Origin: Willaertia magna
Lineage: Eukaryota > Heterolobosea > Eutetramitea > Acrasida > Naegleriidae
Direction: 5' to 3'
Assembly: GCA_902984215.1 (NCBI GenBank)
Contig: CADWAF010000272.1
Coordinates: 1 to 51,553 of the forward strand
Length of the DNA: 51,553 nt
This document shows, piece by piece, positions 1 to 11,237 of this stretch. The notes beneath the pieces are model-generated. The model did not search any database. It saw nothing but the letters and a program-made list of their open reading frames with translations, and had not been told where the DNA came from. The stretch's first letter is position 1. Every line of letters begins with the position of its first letter. Both the position numbers and the translations under genes were made by a program.

Positions 1-183
1 TTCATATTTTCTATTTTTCCATGTATTTTCGTGTTTATTGTTGTTGTGGTTGTTATTTGGTTTGATTTCATCGTCAGAGTCTTGTGCTTCGGAAATTAAT
101 TTATCAATTGCTGAATTATGTTTTTCTTGATCGAATACTTCGTCATCAGAAGAGTAAGTCTCTTCCAGCAGGTTGGAGCTCAT
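1..183 (-). CDS. Partial N-terminus of an unidentified acidic protein
   Basis: An ATG at 181-183 opens a frame that runs off the left edge after 61 codons with no stop. The visible residues begin MSSNLLEETYSSDDEVFDQE, then an Asp/Glu-rich stretch (SEAQDSDDEIK) and an Asn/His-rich tract. This is low-complexity N-terminal sequence with no recognisable domain, so no function can be given. About 290 bp of very AT-rich DNA separates it from the next gene on the same strand and presumably holds its promoter. The call rests on the open frame, the acidic composition and the position of the start. Confidence 0.6.
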   Translation of the reverse strand, partial: MSSNLLEETYSSDDEVFDQEKHNSAIDKLISEAQDSDDEIKPNNNHNNNKHENTWKNRKYE

Positions 184-477
184 TATTTTTTGATTTTCTA
201 GATTTCTTTCAAACATCAAATAAAAGCAAAATGAACAGAAAAAACAATTAAATAGATAAGAAATATATTCAACGTAAACTAAATTAGTTTTTTTTATTTT
301 AAATTTTAATTAAAAAATCATGTTTAAATTAAATTATATAATAAAAACAATTTTATGTTTTGAATTAATTGAATATTTTATATATTAAATCAAAATATAA
401 TACAAATTTTAAATAAAACTTTTTTTAAAAAAATAATTTGTGATTTTGATTTTTTATTAAAAAGTAAATTTTCATAC

Positions 478-1430
478 TTAATTTGTTGCAAATATAAAAT
501 TATTTCCAACAAATACTTCATCTACCAATTCTTTTGAATACACTAAACAAAGTAGTAAGTCATCTGAAAAATAATATAATTTTTTTTCAGCAGAAACAAA
601 ATACATTTTCTTATTCAAACCTGAAAATAATTTCTTAACTTGAACATTGTCTAATTCAATTCTTTTTAATTTCTTTTTTCTTGTTCTCCTTCATCAACCC
701 AATCCTCTCCCCATCCCACAATTAATTCATGCAACTTAAAAACAAATAATTCATCCAATTCATTTAAAATTGCAAAAGAACTGTAATTACAACTAATTTG
801 TTTAATTTTAAAAAGAGTTGACCAATGAATTACTTGTTTTTCATCTCGTCCATAATAAAATAATTTACCATATTTATCTAGCATTACAATAAGCTCATCA
901 CTACATTCTAAATCAACAATATCTGGATTAGAATAAAACTTTTGAAAGTTATAAAAATACATTTCGTCATTTCCAACTAAATGTGTAAAATTAAAACCAC
1001 TTCTATAAACGTCACCATTTTCATTCAAAACAATTGTGATTCTGACACTACACCTTACTAACTTAATTTTTCCAAAATCAAAGTTGTTTTTTGTAAAATT
1101 AAAACACTTGTTTGAATCTCTTAAACCTAACTGTCCAAAATCTCCTTGACCAGTTACATAAAAATTATTGTTTTTTGTTAATAATGTTGAATGAAATCCA
1201 CTATATTCAACAGATTTAATTTCACTTAAACCTAATTCTCCTTCAATATTACTTCCACAACCAAACAATTCGTTATTTTCAGATAAAATTAAAACATGAT
1301 AGAATCTACATGCTATTTGTTTAATTTTAAAATTCAGTTTTGTTTCGACTAAATATTCTTCTTCTATTGTTTCTATTCCATTAAGATTTAATTGTCCACT
1401 CATATTACTTCCGCTCACTAATACCTTCAT
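478..1430 (-). pseudogene. RCC1-repeat protein, frame broken once near 672-680
   Basis: The frame from the ATG at 1430 (preceded by an A-run on the coding strand) encodes RCC1-type beta-propeller repeats: VLVSGSNMSGQLNLNG, ELFGCGSNIEGELGLSE, NNFYVTGQGDFGQLGL and KLFYYGRDEKQ. RCC1-like propellers act as protein scaffolds or GTPase exchange factors; which applies here cannot be told. The frame stops at 666, but the shifted frame continues as one more repeat (VQVKKLFSGLNKKMYF, then KKLYYFSDDLLLCL) to a TAA at 478-480. A one-base change in the A-run near 675 would join the two parts, about 317 aa in all. It may be a real frameshift, an assembly error in a homopolymer, or a very short intron. An upstream start at 1472 would only add a few unconserved residues. 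Confidence 0.7.
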
Positions 1431-1524
1431 TTTTTTTAAAGCAATTATTAAACCCTCAATAACCAAAAACACTGCGTGTTTTTGGTTTAATAAAAATCAA
1501 CCCCTTATTTTTTTTAAAGCAATT
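1429..1524. repeat. Direct 18-bp repeat flanking a perfect 12-bp hairpin
   Basis: The divergent gap between the RCC1-like gene and the P450 gene holds a perfect inverted repeat: 12-bp arms at 1461-1472 and 1476-1487 around a 3-nt loop. It is flanked by an exact 18-bp direct repeat, a T8 run followed by AAAGCAATT, at 1429-1446 and 1507-1524. The first copy spans the start codon of the RCC1-like gene. The arrangement could be a regulatory palindrome or the trace of a local duplication. Confidence 0.6.
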
Positions 1525-1688
1525 CAATTGATTGGTTGACAAGGAATTTACTACTGTTTTGTAATAATGGTGGCACCTAATTACTATCAGAGCTTTTTAA
1601 ACTCCACCGCATAAAAAATTGCCCACTTTTTAAACAAAGTGTCACTATCATGCAAAATCACAAATTAAAAAAAGAGGAATAGAAGATA

Positions 1689-3289
1689 ATGATATTTCTT
1701 TACCTATTGCTAATCGTTTTACTAATAGCAATCTCAACTACACTGTATATTGGAGTATCAATTTACAAACAGTATTTGAAACTAAAAGACATTCAAGGTG
1801 TTTTTCAAGTTGCTTTCACACCATTTAGAATTCCCATTATTGCACCACATATCTATTTAGGTGATCAAAACGTAAAAGATAATTTAATCCAGAAATATGG
1901 TGATAAAGAAACTGGTTCTATCCGTTGCTCTGTATATTATACTAATTCAATAAGTTTTTCAGATCCTAAATTAATGAGTTTTTCAGATCCTAAATTAATG
2001 AAAGAGATCTTCACATCAAAAGGTAGTTTCTTTGATAAACCAATGGCAACTTATGAAGGTTTTAATATATTTGGTGCAAACATTTTGTCTGCCTTAGATA
2101 ACGAAACTTGGAAGAAACATCATAAAGTATGTGCCCCTGCTTTTTCCATAAAGAATTTAGAACATGTATGTGAAATGGCAGTTAAATCTACTGATTTATT
2201 AATTGAAAGGAAATGGGATTTAAAATTGGACAATCAAGAAATTGGTTTTGAATTGGATTTAGGTGATTATTCAGATGTCACACTTGACGTTTTAGGAAAA
2301 GTAGGGTTTGGAATAGATTTGTCAATATTTTCTGATGATCTTGAGGGAAGAAAGTTTAGAACAGCTTTAGAAACTGTTATTTCAGTTGGTGTTATTGTAA
2401 GAAGATACTTATTCAGGTTTCCATTATTATTGCATCTTGCAGAACATTTATTAGGTTTAAAGGAAAAGAATAGATATGTCAGTAATAGATTAGATGAAAT
2501 TATTAAGAAAAGACATGAGGAATTAAATAGAGATATTATGGATAATAATGATTTATTAAGTTTATTAGTTAAGGCAAATATTGAAGAGAAAGGTTTATTA
2601 ACTCAAGAAGAAATTAAAAGTAATGCAGCAATATTTGCATTAGCAGGTCATGACACAACTGTAAGTTTTATTTACCTATTCTCTCTAACTGTTTTTGTTA
2701 AAAAACTCAGGCAACTTTATTACAATGGGTCACTTATGAATTAGCAAAACACCCAGAAGTTCAGGAAAGAGCAAGAAAGGAAATTAATGAACTTTTACAA
2801 AATAACAGAAGCCCAACTTATGATGATTATTGTAAATTAAATTATATTAATGCTATTATATTTGAAGGTTTACGTTTGCATCCACCAGTTCCAACGGTAT
2901 TTAAAGTTTCCAAAAAGGATGTTCAAATTGGAAAATATTCTGTACCAAAAGATACTTTAATTGCTTTACTAATTTATTCAGTGAATAGAAGTGAAAAACT
3001 TTGGGAAAATGCAACTACTTTTAATCCAGATAGATTTATTAATCAAGAAACACGTCAAAAGACCCAACATGATTTCACATGGATTCCATTTTCAATGGGT
3101 TTAAGAAAGTGTATTGGATTTCAATTTGCGTTGTTTGAGGCAACAATGATTTTAACAAGAGTGTTACAGTTTTATGAATTTAAGTTGTTAAATGATGAAA
3201 GTAAACAAGAGGAACAAGTTAGAGAGGTAACCTTTGTCACTACTAGACCTTCAAATCTTAGAGTGTTAGTGAAGAAGAGAGAGAATTAG
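1689..3289 (+). CDS. Cytochrome P450 monooxygenase, microsomal type
   Basis: Two exons, 1689-2660 and 2711-3289, are joined across a 50-nt GTAAGT...CAG intron and give 516 aa, normal for a eukaryotic P450. The protein starts with a hydrophobic anchor (about residues 1-22), so it should sit on the ER membrane facing the cytosol. The I-helix oxygen-binding motif AGHDTT lies exactly at the splice junction, the K-helix ExxR is seen as EGLR, and the heme-binding loop is FSMGLRKCIGFQFA with the Cys thiolate ligand. Substrate and CYP family cannot be told. A perfect 24-bp tandem duplication repeats SFSDPKLM near residue 90. The gene is transcribed divergently from the RCC1-like gene. Confidence 0.93.
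1953..2000 (+). repeat. Perfect 24-bp in-frame tandem duplication inside the P450
   Basis: Positions 1953-1976 and 1977-2000 are identical, adding eight residues (a second SFSDPKLM) in frame just before KEIFTS. P450s normally carry one copy of this segment, where a D(P)xxM/L motif precedes the B-helix region. The absence of any difference between the copies suggests a recent slippage event or an assembly artefact. Confidence 0.9.
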
Positions 3290-3402
3290 TTAAAATGCTT
3301 TTGGTACTCTTTATTAAAAATCTTTTTGATTGACTGTCAGTAAATGTTAAAAAAAAGGATTTTATGTTACATTGTTAGCGAGGATAGTGGTATAAATTAC
3401 AA

Positions 3403-4482
3403 TTAAAATACAGATGCATTACAGCAATTAATATAATACTTATATTCTTCCATATACTCAGAATGTAGTGAGTAAAGAATGGATGCAAAGAACTCTTTAT
3501 AATCTTGAATTAAATCAAAAGAACTCATCTCTTCAGAATGGTGCCATCTCAACAAGAATGGAGTTATTACATCAAGTAAAACTCTATCATCTTCATCTCC
3601 TACAAAGCGTTTTATTAACATTCCGTTATTAGGATTTAAATGAAAGTTTAAAACTCCATCATCAATGATAATAGTTTTCAATAAATCCCTTCCAAGAAGA
3701 TTTAAGTTTTTACCATATACATATGTACCATCATTCATGTTGCAATGATGACGATAGAGTACAGAAGAAAAGTATTTGGATTCCGGATCAATATTTTCAA
3801 TGATAGCGTTAGCATAAGAAGGTAAGGCTGCAGTGAATACTAACAATTCAAATTTAGAAGAAAGTAATTCTAAGAATTCAGTTAAGTGAGGTCTCTTTTT
3901 AATCCAAATGGATTGATGTATCATCTCTCCTTCTCTACCCGGAAATTCAATGTTTATTATAAAATCGTAAGAAGAAGGCTCGGTATAGAAACTCTTTATC
4001 AAAGTTTCATCCAAGTCAAGAACAACAGTTTTGCGGCCTAACAATTCGGCTCTTTGTGGTGGTATGATACTTTTAACGGTTTTAACATTCTTACTTTTCT
4101 TTTTCAGTTTACCAGAAGAACCTTTCTTTGGAATTGGACTGTCGTTTATCAATTTGTTTAAATTATTGTTACAGCTTAGAAAGTTATTGTTGTCAACAGA
4201 AACGGTTGAGTCAATCTCTTCCTCAACGGTGGTCAATGTTAGATTAGTGTGATGTTCGAACTCTGAAATTGTAGCGAAAGACTGTAATCCTTTGCTATTT
4301 ACTTTACACAGTTTATTACAGAAAACGGATGGAATTCTTTTCATTCTCTTGAAAAAGCTTAAAATTAGGTAGACAAGGGACCTTATATTGATGGGTTTGG
4401 ATGTGTTTTTTTTAAAGATGTGGTGTAATAAAGGGCCCAAATTTATTTTAGAATCTGTCAAAGATGCTTTTGTAAAATGCAT
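3403..4482 (-). CDS. SCP/FCP1-family (NIF-like) protein phosphatase
   Basis: The C-terminal half carries an FCP1-homology HAD phosphatase domain: the catalytic motif VVLDLDETL with both Asp residues (DxDxT/L), the stretch KRPHLTEFLELLSSKFELLV, and the end signature IIDDGVLNFHLNPNNG...FVGDEDDRVLLDVI...L. Such enzymes dephosphorylate phosphoserine, as on the RNA polymerase II CTD or on SMAD-like or membrane targets. The N-terminal third is basic and low in complexity. The open frame extends to 4497 but begins there with GTG; the first ATG is at 4482, giving 359 aa. That start lacks the usual A-rich context, so a short upstream exon is possible. A second HAD protein of this fold, TIM50, lies near 45 kb. 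Confidence 0.88.
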   Translation of the reverse strand: MHFTKASLTDSKINLGPLLHHIFKKNTSKPINIRSLVYLILSFFKRMKRIPSVFCNKLCKVNSKGLQSFATISEFEHHTNLTLTTVEEEIDSTVSVDNNNFLSCNNNLNKLINDSPIPKKGSSGKLKKKSKNVKTVKSIIPPQRAELLGRKTVVLDLDETLIKSFYTEPSSYDFIINIEFPGREGEMIHQSIWIKKRPHLTEFLELLSSKFELLVFTAALPSYANAIIENIDPESKYFSSVLYRHHCNMNDGTYVYGKNLNLLGRDLLKTIIIDDGVLNFHLNPNNGMLIKRFVGDEDDRVLLDVITPFLLRWHHSEEMSSFDLIQDYKEFFASILYSLHSEYMEEYKYYINCCNASVF

Positions 4483-4660
4483 TCCCGCTCGAGTCACTTT
4501 ATTAGGAAGTTATAGAAAAAAATAAAAATACGCCCTGTATTTGATTTGTGCTCATTTCCTCATGTTCGGAAACTAAAGGTTTCAATAGTAAAGTTCACCT
4601 TTATTTTATTTAACATTATGTATTTTGTACAACCTTTTGTTTTGAAATTGTTTTAATAAT

Positions 4661-7090
4661 TTACTTTGATTTTGCTAATTCGTTTTTGATATGATTCAAA
4701 GCAGAACCAGCCTTAAACCATTCCATTTGAAGTTCATTGAAAGTATGGTTTAATTCAATGTCGAATGTTTCACCATTTTGCTTCTTGACAGTCATTCTAA
4801 TTGGTTTACCAACTTGGAATTGACCATTGCTAATGTGTAAAGATAATCTATCAGATGGTTCGAGTTTTTCATAGTCTGCTGGATTTTTGAAAGTTAATGG
4901 GAGCATACCTTGTTTCTTTAAGTTGGTTTCGTGGATACGAGCGAAAGAACGAGTTATTATTGCAACACCACCTAAGAAACGAGGTTCTAATGCTGCATGC
5001 TCTCTACTACTTCCTTCACCATAGTTTTCATCACCAATAACAATCCATTTAACACCCTTTGCCTTGTATTGACGAGCAACATCTGGAACACCTCCAAATT
5101 CACCAGTTAATTGATTTTTAACACAGTTTGCTTTACCATTTTCAGAGTTAATTGCACCAATTAATAAATTGTTTGAAATGTTATCCAAGTGACCTCTATA
5201 TTTAAGCCATGCACCAGCCATAGAAATGTGATCAGTTGTACATTTACCAAGAACCTTAATTAAGATTGGACAATCATTGTAATCCTTTCCGTCCCATGGG
5301 GAAAATGGTGCTAAGATTTGTAATCTGTCGCTAGTTGGAGCTACTTCAACTTTAAGTCCAGCCTTATCTTCAGGTGGTGATTGGAAGGTCTTTAAAACAG
5401 ATTCAGTATCAAATCCTTTACCTGGTAATTCTAAACCCTTTGGTGGTTCTAATAAGAATTCTTCACCATTTGGTGCTTTTAGTTTATCTTTCAATGGATT
5501 GAATTTTAATGAACCTGCCATAACCAGAGCAGTAACAATATCAGGTGATGTGACAAAAGCATGAGTTGCTGCATTACCATCATTACGTGCAGTAAAGTTT
5601 CTGTTATATGATGTCACAATAGAGTTTGCTTCACCTCTCTTTACATCCTTTCTTTCCCATTGACCAATACATGGACCACAAGCATTTGCTAAACATTTAC
5701 CACCAACTTGTTCTAAGTCAGATAAAACACCATCACGATCAATAGTTGATCTAACTAATTCGGAACCTGGAGTAATTAAGAATTCTGATTTTGCCTTCAT
5801 TCCACGTTTAGTGAGTTGTTTTGCAATATCTGCAGAACGTGTCATATCTTCATAAGAAGAGTTTGTACAGGAACCAATTAAACCAACACTTAATTTTTCT
5901 GGCCAACCGTTCTTTTCAAGTTCTTCTGCGAATTTAGAGATTGGAGTAGCTAAATCTGGTGTAAATGGACCATTTAAATGTGGTTCTAAGGTAGATAAAT
6001 CAATTTCTAAAACTTGATCATATTCACAACCCTTATCAGCAGTAAAAACTTCCTTATTATCATTTGCTAAATCAGCCATTGAACCTCTTAAAGTATTTCT
6101 TAAATATCTTTCCATAGCTGCAGTGTATGGGAAAACAGAAGTAGTTGCTCCGATTTCAGCACCCATATTACAAATTGTAGCCATACCAGTACAAGATAAT
6201 GATTCAACACCTTCTCCAAAGTATTCAACAATAGCACCAGTACCACCCTTAACTGTTAATTCACCAGCTACTTTCAAGATAACATCTTTAGGTGCAGTCC
6301 AACCATTTAATTTACCCTTCAAGTGAACTCCAATAATCTTTGGTGCTTTTAATTCCCAAGGGATTCCAGCCATAACGTCAACAGCATCAGCACCACCAAC
6401 ACCAATTGCTAACATACCTAAACCTCCTCCGTTTGGTGTGTGAGAATCTGTACCAATCATTAAACCACCTGGGAATGCATAGTTTTCTAAAACAATTTGA
6501 TGGATAATACCACTTCCTGGTTTCCAGAAACCGATGCCATGTTTTGCAGCAGCAGTTGATAAAAAGTTATAAACTTCCTTGTTAATATCATTTGCTTTCT
6601 TTAAATCTTGGTCTGCACCATTTTCTGCTTGAATCAAGTGGTCGCAATGTATTGTTGATGGTACTTGTACTTCAGGAATTCCAGAACTCATGAATTGTAA
6701 CATAGCCATTTGAGCAGTTGCATCTTGCATAGCCTATATCATTTTGTTAAGTTCCTTTTTGTCAAAAATGTTACTTACCACTCTATCTGGTCTTAATTTT
6801 AAATAACTTTTACCTCTAATGATTTCTTGGTTTTCAGGATCATCTAAGTGGCCATATAAAATTTTTTCTGCTAATGTCAAAGGTCTATTAAGTCTTGCTT
6901 TAACAATTTCTAAACGTTTTAAAAGTTTAGTAATATCATATTCACCCTTTTCTAATCTAGAAAATGGAGCCTTTGTCTTTTTGTTTGTTGTTTGTGTTGT
7001 ACTGAAAAATCTGCTTGGTGTTGTTGAAAGCTTATTGTTGCAGCTAGTCTTTGTTGCAAATGACCCAGAATTCTTTAAGAGTTTTTTCAT
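4661..7090 (-). CDS. ACO2: Aconitate hydratase, mitochondrial
   Basis: Exons at 7090-6779 and 6733-4661 are separated by a 45-nt GTAAGT...ATAG intron; splicing joins DRV to [10 protein letters not shown], as in other aconitases, and gives 794 aa (about 780 is usual). The first 35 residues are rich in Lys, Ser, Thr and Arg (SRFFSTT), a mitochondrial targeting sequence. The [4Fe-4S] cysteines are seen in [11 protein letters not shown] and [10 protein letters not shown], and the swivel-domain active site in [19 protein letters not shown]. The enzyme interconverts citrate and isocitrate in the TCA cycle. It is an intact, strongly conserved housekeeping gene; its promoter must lie in the 393-bp gap upstream. 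Confidence 0.98.
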
Positions 7091-7483
7091 TTTTTTTATG
7101 GTGCTTTTGTATTTTTGGATTTTAACTTCGTTTTATAATTTGATTGCAATTAAGCAGAATATTTGGGGAGGCGATTTTTAGGAGGTCTTTATTAGAATTT
7201 CTTGGTATTACCAATTTACAACCTATAAAATCCGGATGCTTCGTTCATTTCGCAGTGTTGTTCTTAATGTATGTTAATGCATGCATGGCATTAAATCATC
7301 ATTTAAAGTCGACATCAGTGCAAATTAATGATGGTGGCATAGGCAAAGAATCAATTAATTGCAATGATGGGTATTTCTTGAACTGACATCACACTAAAGG
7401 ATTTACAATGATTTACAAATAAAAACAGTAAAATTTACAAAAATAAATACGTTTTTTATGATAATTATTATAACATTATACTA
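7091..7483. other. Intergenic region upstream of aconitase
   Basis: This 393-bp gap lies between the aconitase start and the 3' end of the oxysterol-binding gene, both on the minus strand, so it should hold the aconitase promoter and the terminator of the other gene. An open frame of 80 codons on the plus strand (7144-7386) has no ATG context or recognisable domain. A short imperfect palindrome lies at 7275-7293 (arms TAATGC and GCATTA). Nothing else is seen. Confidence 0.5.
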
Positions 7484-8850
7484 TTATTGTTTATGTAACA
7501 TATAATCTTCCAAGTTTTTATGTTGGAGATCTTTGAATTCTTCGGAACTAAAAAGATTGTTAATTTTTAAATATAATAAATTAATACTTACTCAAATCCA
7601 ATAAAGGACCAAAAATCTTCGAGGCCTTGCTTGAAATACTTTGGAACATAATGTTCTCCACGCTTTTCACGTTCTTTCTTTTGATTTCTTTGTTCAGTTT
7701 CTACCTTATCCTTTTCTATTGCAGCTAATTGTACATCATTATTTTTTATAGCCTTTGTTAGATTGACCCATAATTTTCTTGATTCATTATCCTTTTGTAC
7801 TTCCAATGGAGGAACATGTTTTTGAACAACTTCAGTAGCTCTTGCATCAAAGAATAATTCTTCATTACTTTTACTTGAATCCTTCTTCTTAATATATAAT
7901 TTATCATTCCACTTTCCACGAATTTGATAAAGAGTTTTCTTCTTATGTTTTATCTTTGCAGAAACAACATTATATTCACCACCAAAGAATGGTTTACTCT
8001 TAAATTCAATTTCTGCAGACATATTCGTTTTCTTACATTCTATCTTTGTTTTACCTGATAGTTCCATAATAATTTTACCAAATATTACTCCTCTAGCGTA
8101 TACACTTGGCCAAGTTGCAGTGTAAACTTCACCTTTACTTGCAAAAGTCATTTTCAATATACCTTCAGTAATAGAAGCAGCAGAGTTACCTAAGAATTTA
8201 GATCTTGGATAATACCATCCTTCAATAACTAATCCTTTATCTTTGCATTCTGCATAAATTGCACTTTTTGGAGGATGATGACTTACTTGTTCTCCAAAAC
8301 AACTCATTAAAGCTCCATCTTTTAATTCATAATTGCATCTAAATATTTCACCTAATACTGGATTATATGGTTTTTTGACACCTTTTGGTTTTACATGCCA
8401 TCCGGATAAATACCATCTTGTTACATTAAGCATTCTTTCAATTGGATCTTCGGAATCCATTGCACTATTATTAAATAATTTTATAAATAAATAAAAAAAG
8501 AGAAAGATACTTTACTTTGTAATTATGTGTGCATGAGTCATAAAATCTGTTAATTTCTCGAGAAGTGAACGAGGTTCTAAAAAATCACAAGGAATAGGTA
8601 TTCTTGATAAATCCATTCCTATCCTTAATTGACCCATAAATTGCATTAGTAAGCTTTTAGTGTTTTCATTTAATACTTCGATATCATCTTCGGATTGTCC
8701 TTTAAACATTTCTTCTTGTTGTACTTCCTTTGGAATTTCTCCTTTCATTTCCATTTCATCAATATTTGCACCACTAGTAGAATCACTTTCAGAAAGACTG
8801 CTGTCTTGTTCATCATTGCTCACATTTAACGTATCAATTCTATTTGACAT
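7484..8850 (-). CDS. Oxysterol-binding protein-related lipid-transfer protein, three exons
   Basis: Exon 1 (8850-8516) ends in LEKLTDFMTHAHIIT; exon 2 (8464-7592) holds the core, with RMLNVTRWYLSGWHVKPKG, KKPYNPVLGEIF and the family signature EQVSHHPPKSA. The introns are 51 nt (8465-8515) and 44 nt (7548-7591). The second is easily missed: an unspliced reading stops inside its GTAAGT donor, but splicing to 7547 adds 21 residues (DSEEFKDLQHKNLEDYMLHK...) before a TAA at 7484-7486. The total is 423 aa, a short ORP with no PH domain or FFAT motif seen, so a cytosolic sterol/phosphoinositide exchanger is likely. Exon 1 is Ser/Asp/Glu-rich before the ORD. Confidence 0.9.
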
Positions 8851-9082
8851 TTTTTTTACTTAATTTTTTTTAAATATTTTTATGATTGGTCATAGAATGG
8901 TTTCCGACTTTTTCCCAACACTTTAGAATCTTTGAAAAAGCAGAGCCGTCGTCCCTCAAAAATCAAAAGCTCTTACAATAATGCGATTATTAACACAAAA
9001 CAGTTCACAATTAGTTCAAGGGTTGTAATGGTTTTATAGAAGTATTATTTACACACAAGGTTTATTGTTTTTAACAAGAAAC

Positions 9083-10718
9083 TTAGTTACTTAATGGTAA
9101 TTTATATTCCAAAAGCATATCGTTTTCAGCAGGTATACCTACTAAAGCACGTAAAATATTATCAATAGCACCTCTTTGTTTGAACAAAGCATTTATAACT
9201 GGTGCATTTGTGTTGACTAAAGGTGCTTTAAATAAATAACTTAAAATACTCATTACACTATCCATTTTACGGAATTGTTTGTCTTCAGGTGTAGAAAAGT
9301 CTGCATCTACGGATTCAATTTGTCTGAATGTAACTCTTTCCATTAATTCTGTTAGGATAATTAAATCTAACATAAGTGGTGTTGCTAATAGTGAGTCTTC
9401 GCATGTGTTGTGAATAACTAAGGTATTCTTTCCACCCATAAATATTTCACTAATGTATTCATCGAGCGCTCTCTTACTATCACCAACATATGGAACATAT
9501 TTAATAACAATACAGTGGTCAGGTGCATCCTTTTGTTTGTTTGGGTATAAAACATCATTACTTAAAACCATATCATCTACTACACTTTGTTTGGATACTT
9601 CCTTTGATCTGAATTGTAAAGGTGAACTTAAATTTTTACCATCATTATTACCTAAGTGATTATAGCTAGCAATGGAACATAACTTTAAACCTGCTCCTAC
9701 TAAGAAATCTGCTAATACAGACTTAATTTTAGTTTGACCACTCTTGAAATCATCGCCTCCGATGAATACACCATGTTGTTGAGCTAATTCAATGAGACCA
9801 GGAACAAAAGTATTTTGAGGGGAACCATTTAAATATGAACATCCTTCTAAAACTGCTGCAACACAGTAGAGAGTACTTGGGGATACTTCACTTTCATTAT
9901 TCTTGATACTTTCTAATAATTCCTTTGCAGTTGTGTTTAAACCTGCTTCGACTCTACAGAATCTTTCAGTATTTGCAGTCCATAAAATAATAACTTTATC
10001 TAATTGATTCTTTTGTTTGAAATCTTGAATATCATGTCTAATTTGTTCCATTTGTTCCCATCTACTCTTTGCTTTATCAATTATATTGTTTGCTCTATCA
10101 TTTTGATTTGCTGCAATAAAATCTGGATCATAAATTGCTGGACGTGGAGTGAATTTCTTTAAATCTTCTTCTAAAGCCTTTTGAATTTGAATATCTAATA
10201 CTTTTGCTCTACGACATGATTCATAAATATTTAAATTACTAATATCCCAACCATCAACATATAAATCATCAGGGTTTAACATTGGGACAACATTTTTCAA
10301 TGTACAGTATTGTTGGCTTCCCATATGCATTGTACTGGATTGTGTAATACTTCCGAACCAGTTTGCCTTTTCAACACCTTCTTTAGTTTCCCATTCTAAT
10401 TTTCTGATGTCAATAATTTCACATTAGAAAAATTAATGAGTTAAAATTTGAGAAAACTTACTTCTTATTAGCTAAGAGACCAGCAGTTAAGGTAGAACCA
10501 TTGTTTCCTCCCCAACCAACTAACATAACACCAACTTTTCCAATACGTTTATCTGTCTTAAATTCAAGATTACAGGCTTGTGGTTTGACAATTAATTCAG
10601 TTTCACCATTTTCTCCTATTCTACTTTCTGTCTTATTATAACGGTATGTGTATTTGCTTTGTATGAATTCTTTTCCTTCCTTTACGTATGGGGATTGTAC
10701 TATTACTCTTTTGTTCAT
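9083..10718 (-). CDS. INO1: Inositol-3-phosphate synthase
   Basis: Exon 1 (10718-10462) and exon 2 (10403-9083) are joined across a 58-nt GTAAGT...CAG intron; the junction reads [15 protein letters not shown], matching the family. The product is 525 aa, the expected size. The NAD-binding loop [13 protein letters not shown] is in exon 1; exon 2 has [38 protein letters not shown] and the catalytic-site stretch [17 protein letters not shown]. The enzyme converts glucose 6-phosphate to inositol 3-phosphate, the first step of inositol synthesis, in the cytosol. It lies next to an oxysterol-binding gene, also phosphoinositide-related, but nothing shows that they are co-regulated. Confidence 0.98.
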
Positions 10719-11237
10719 TTTGGTTGTTGTTCAAATGTAGTTTGTTTTGATTCAAACTTTTTCACAAAGCTCGAATGCTTAAATATTTTTTCGGTGGCGC
10801 ACCAAAATTTAGGTATGGTTTAGAAAGCGCACTAGGTTACAAAAATTTTTTATCTTTACAAAAACCTTATTGGAAAATATGCCACCTAGGAAATTCCCAA
10901 AATTTTCTGTCCATAACACGTAGAAATCAACTTGCCGCTTTTTTGTAAATTTGAAGTGTTGTAATGATGTACGACCTACGATTTTTTGTATGAAAAATAA
11001 TGTTCTTCTCCGTCCTCCTTCATTCCGTTTATTATTATTAATAGAAGATTACACTGTTAATTTTAATTCATCTATTAATATCGTTTTTCAATCCTTTATA
11101 ATTGACGTAAAAACTAAACACTTCATAAAAACCTTTAAAAAATTTACTGTTGGAAGAACCCTCTTTTGAAGTTTCAAACTAGTCATTTGTGGTCTGGCTG
11201 TCTTCCATTAATGCTAAATTCATTTAAAATAAAACAA
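10719..11237. promoter_or_regulatory. Divergent promoter region, INO1 and secreted hydrolase
   Basis: This 519-bp gap separates two divergently transcribed genes. It contains a locally GC-rich patch around 10790-10805 (GGTGGCGCACC), about 80 bp upstream of the INO1 start, in otherwise AT-rich DNA. A 72-codon open frame at 10951-11169 starts with TTG and looks like chance. No RNA gene is seen. Confidence 0.45.

Noticed and set aside
7144..7386. 80-codon plus-strand open frame upstream of aconitase
   Set aside because: It lacks an ATG in good context, has no domain, and lies in the expected promoter region.
10951..11169. 72-codon plus-strand open frame in the INO1/hydrolase gap
   Set aside because: It starts with TTG, shows no coding bias and ends where the true hydrolase gene begins.
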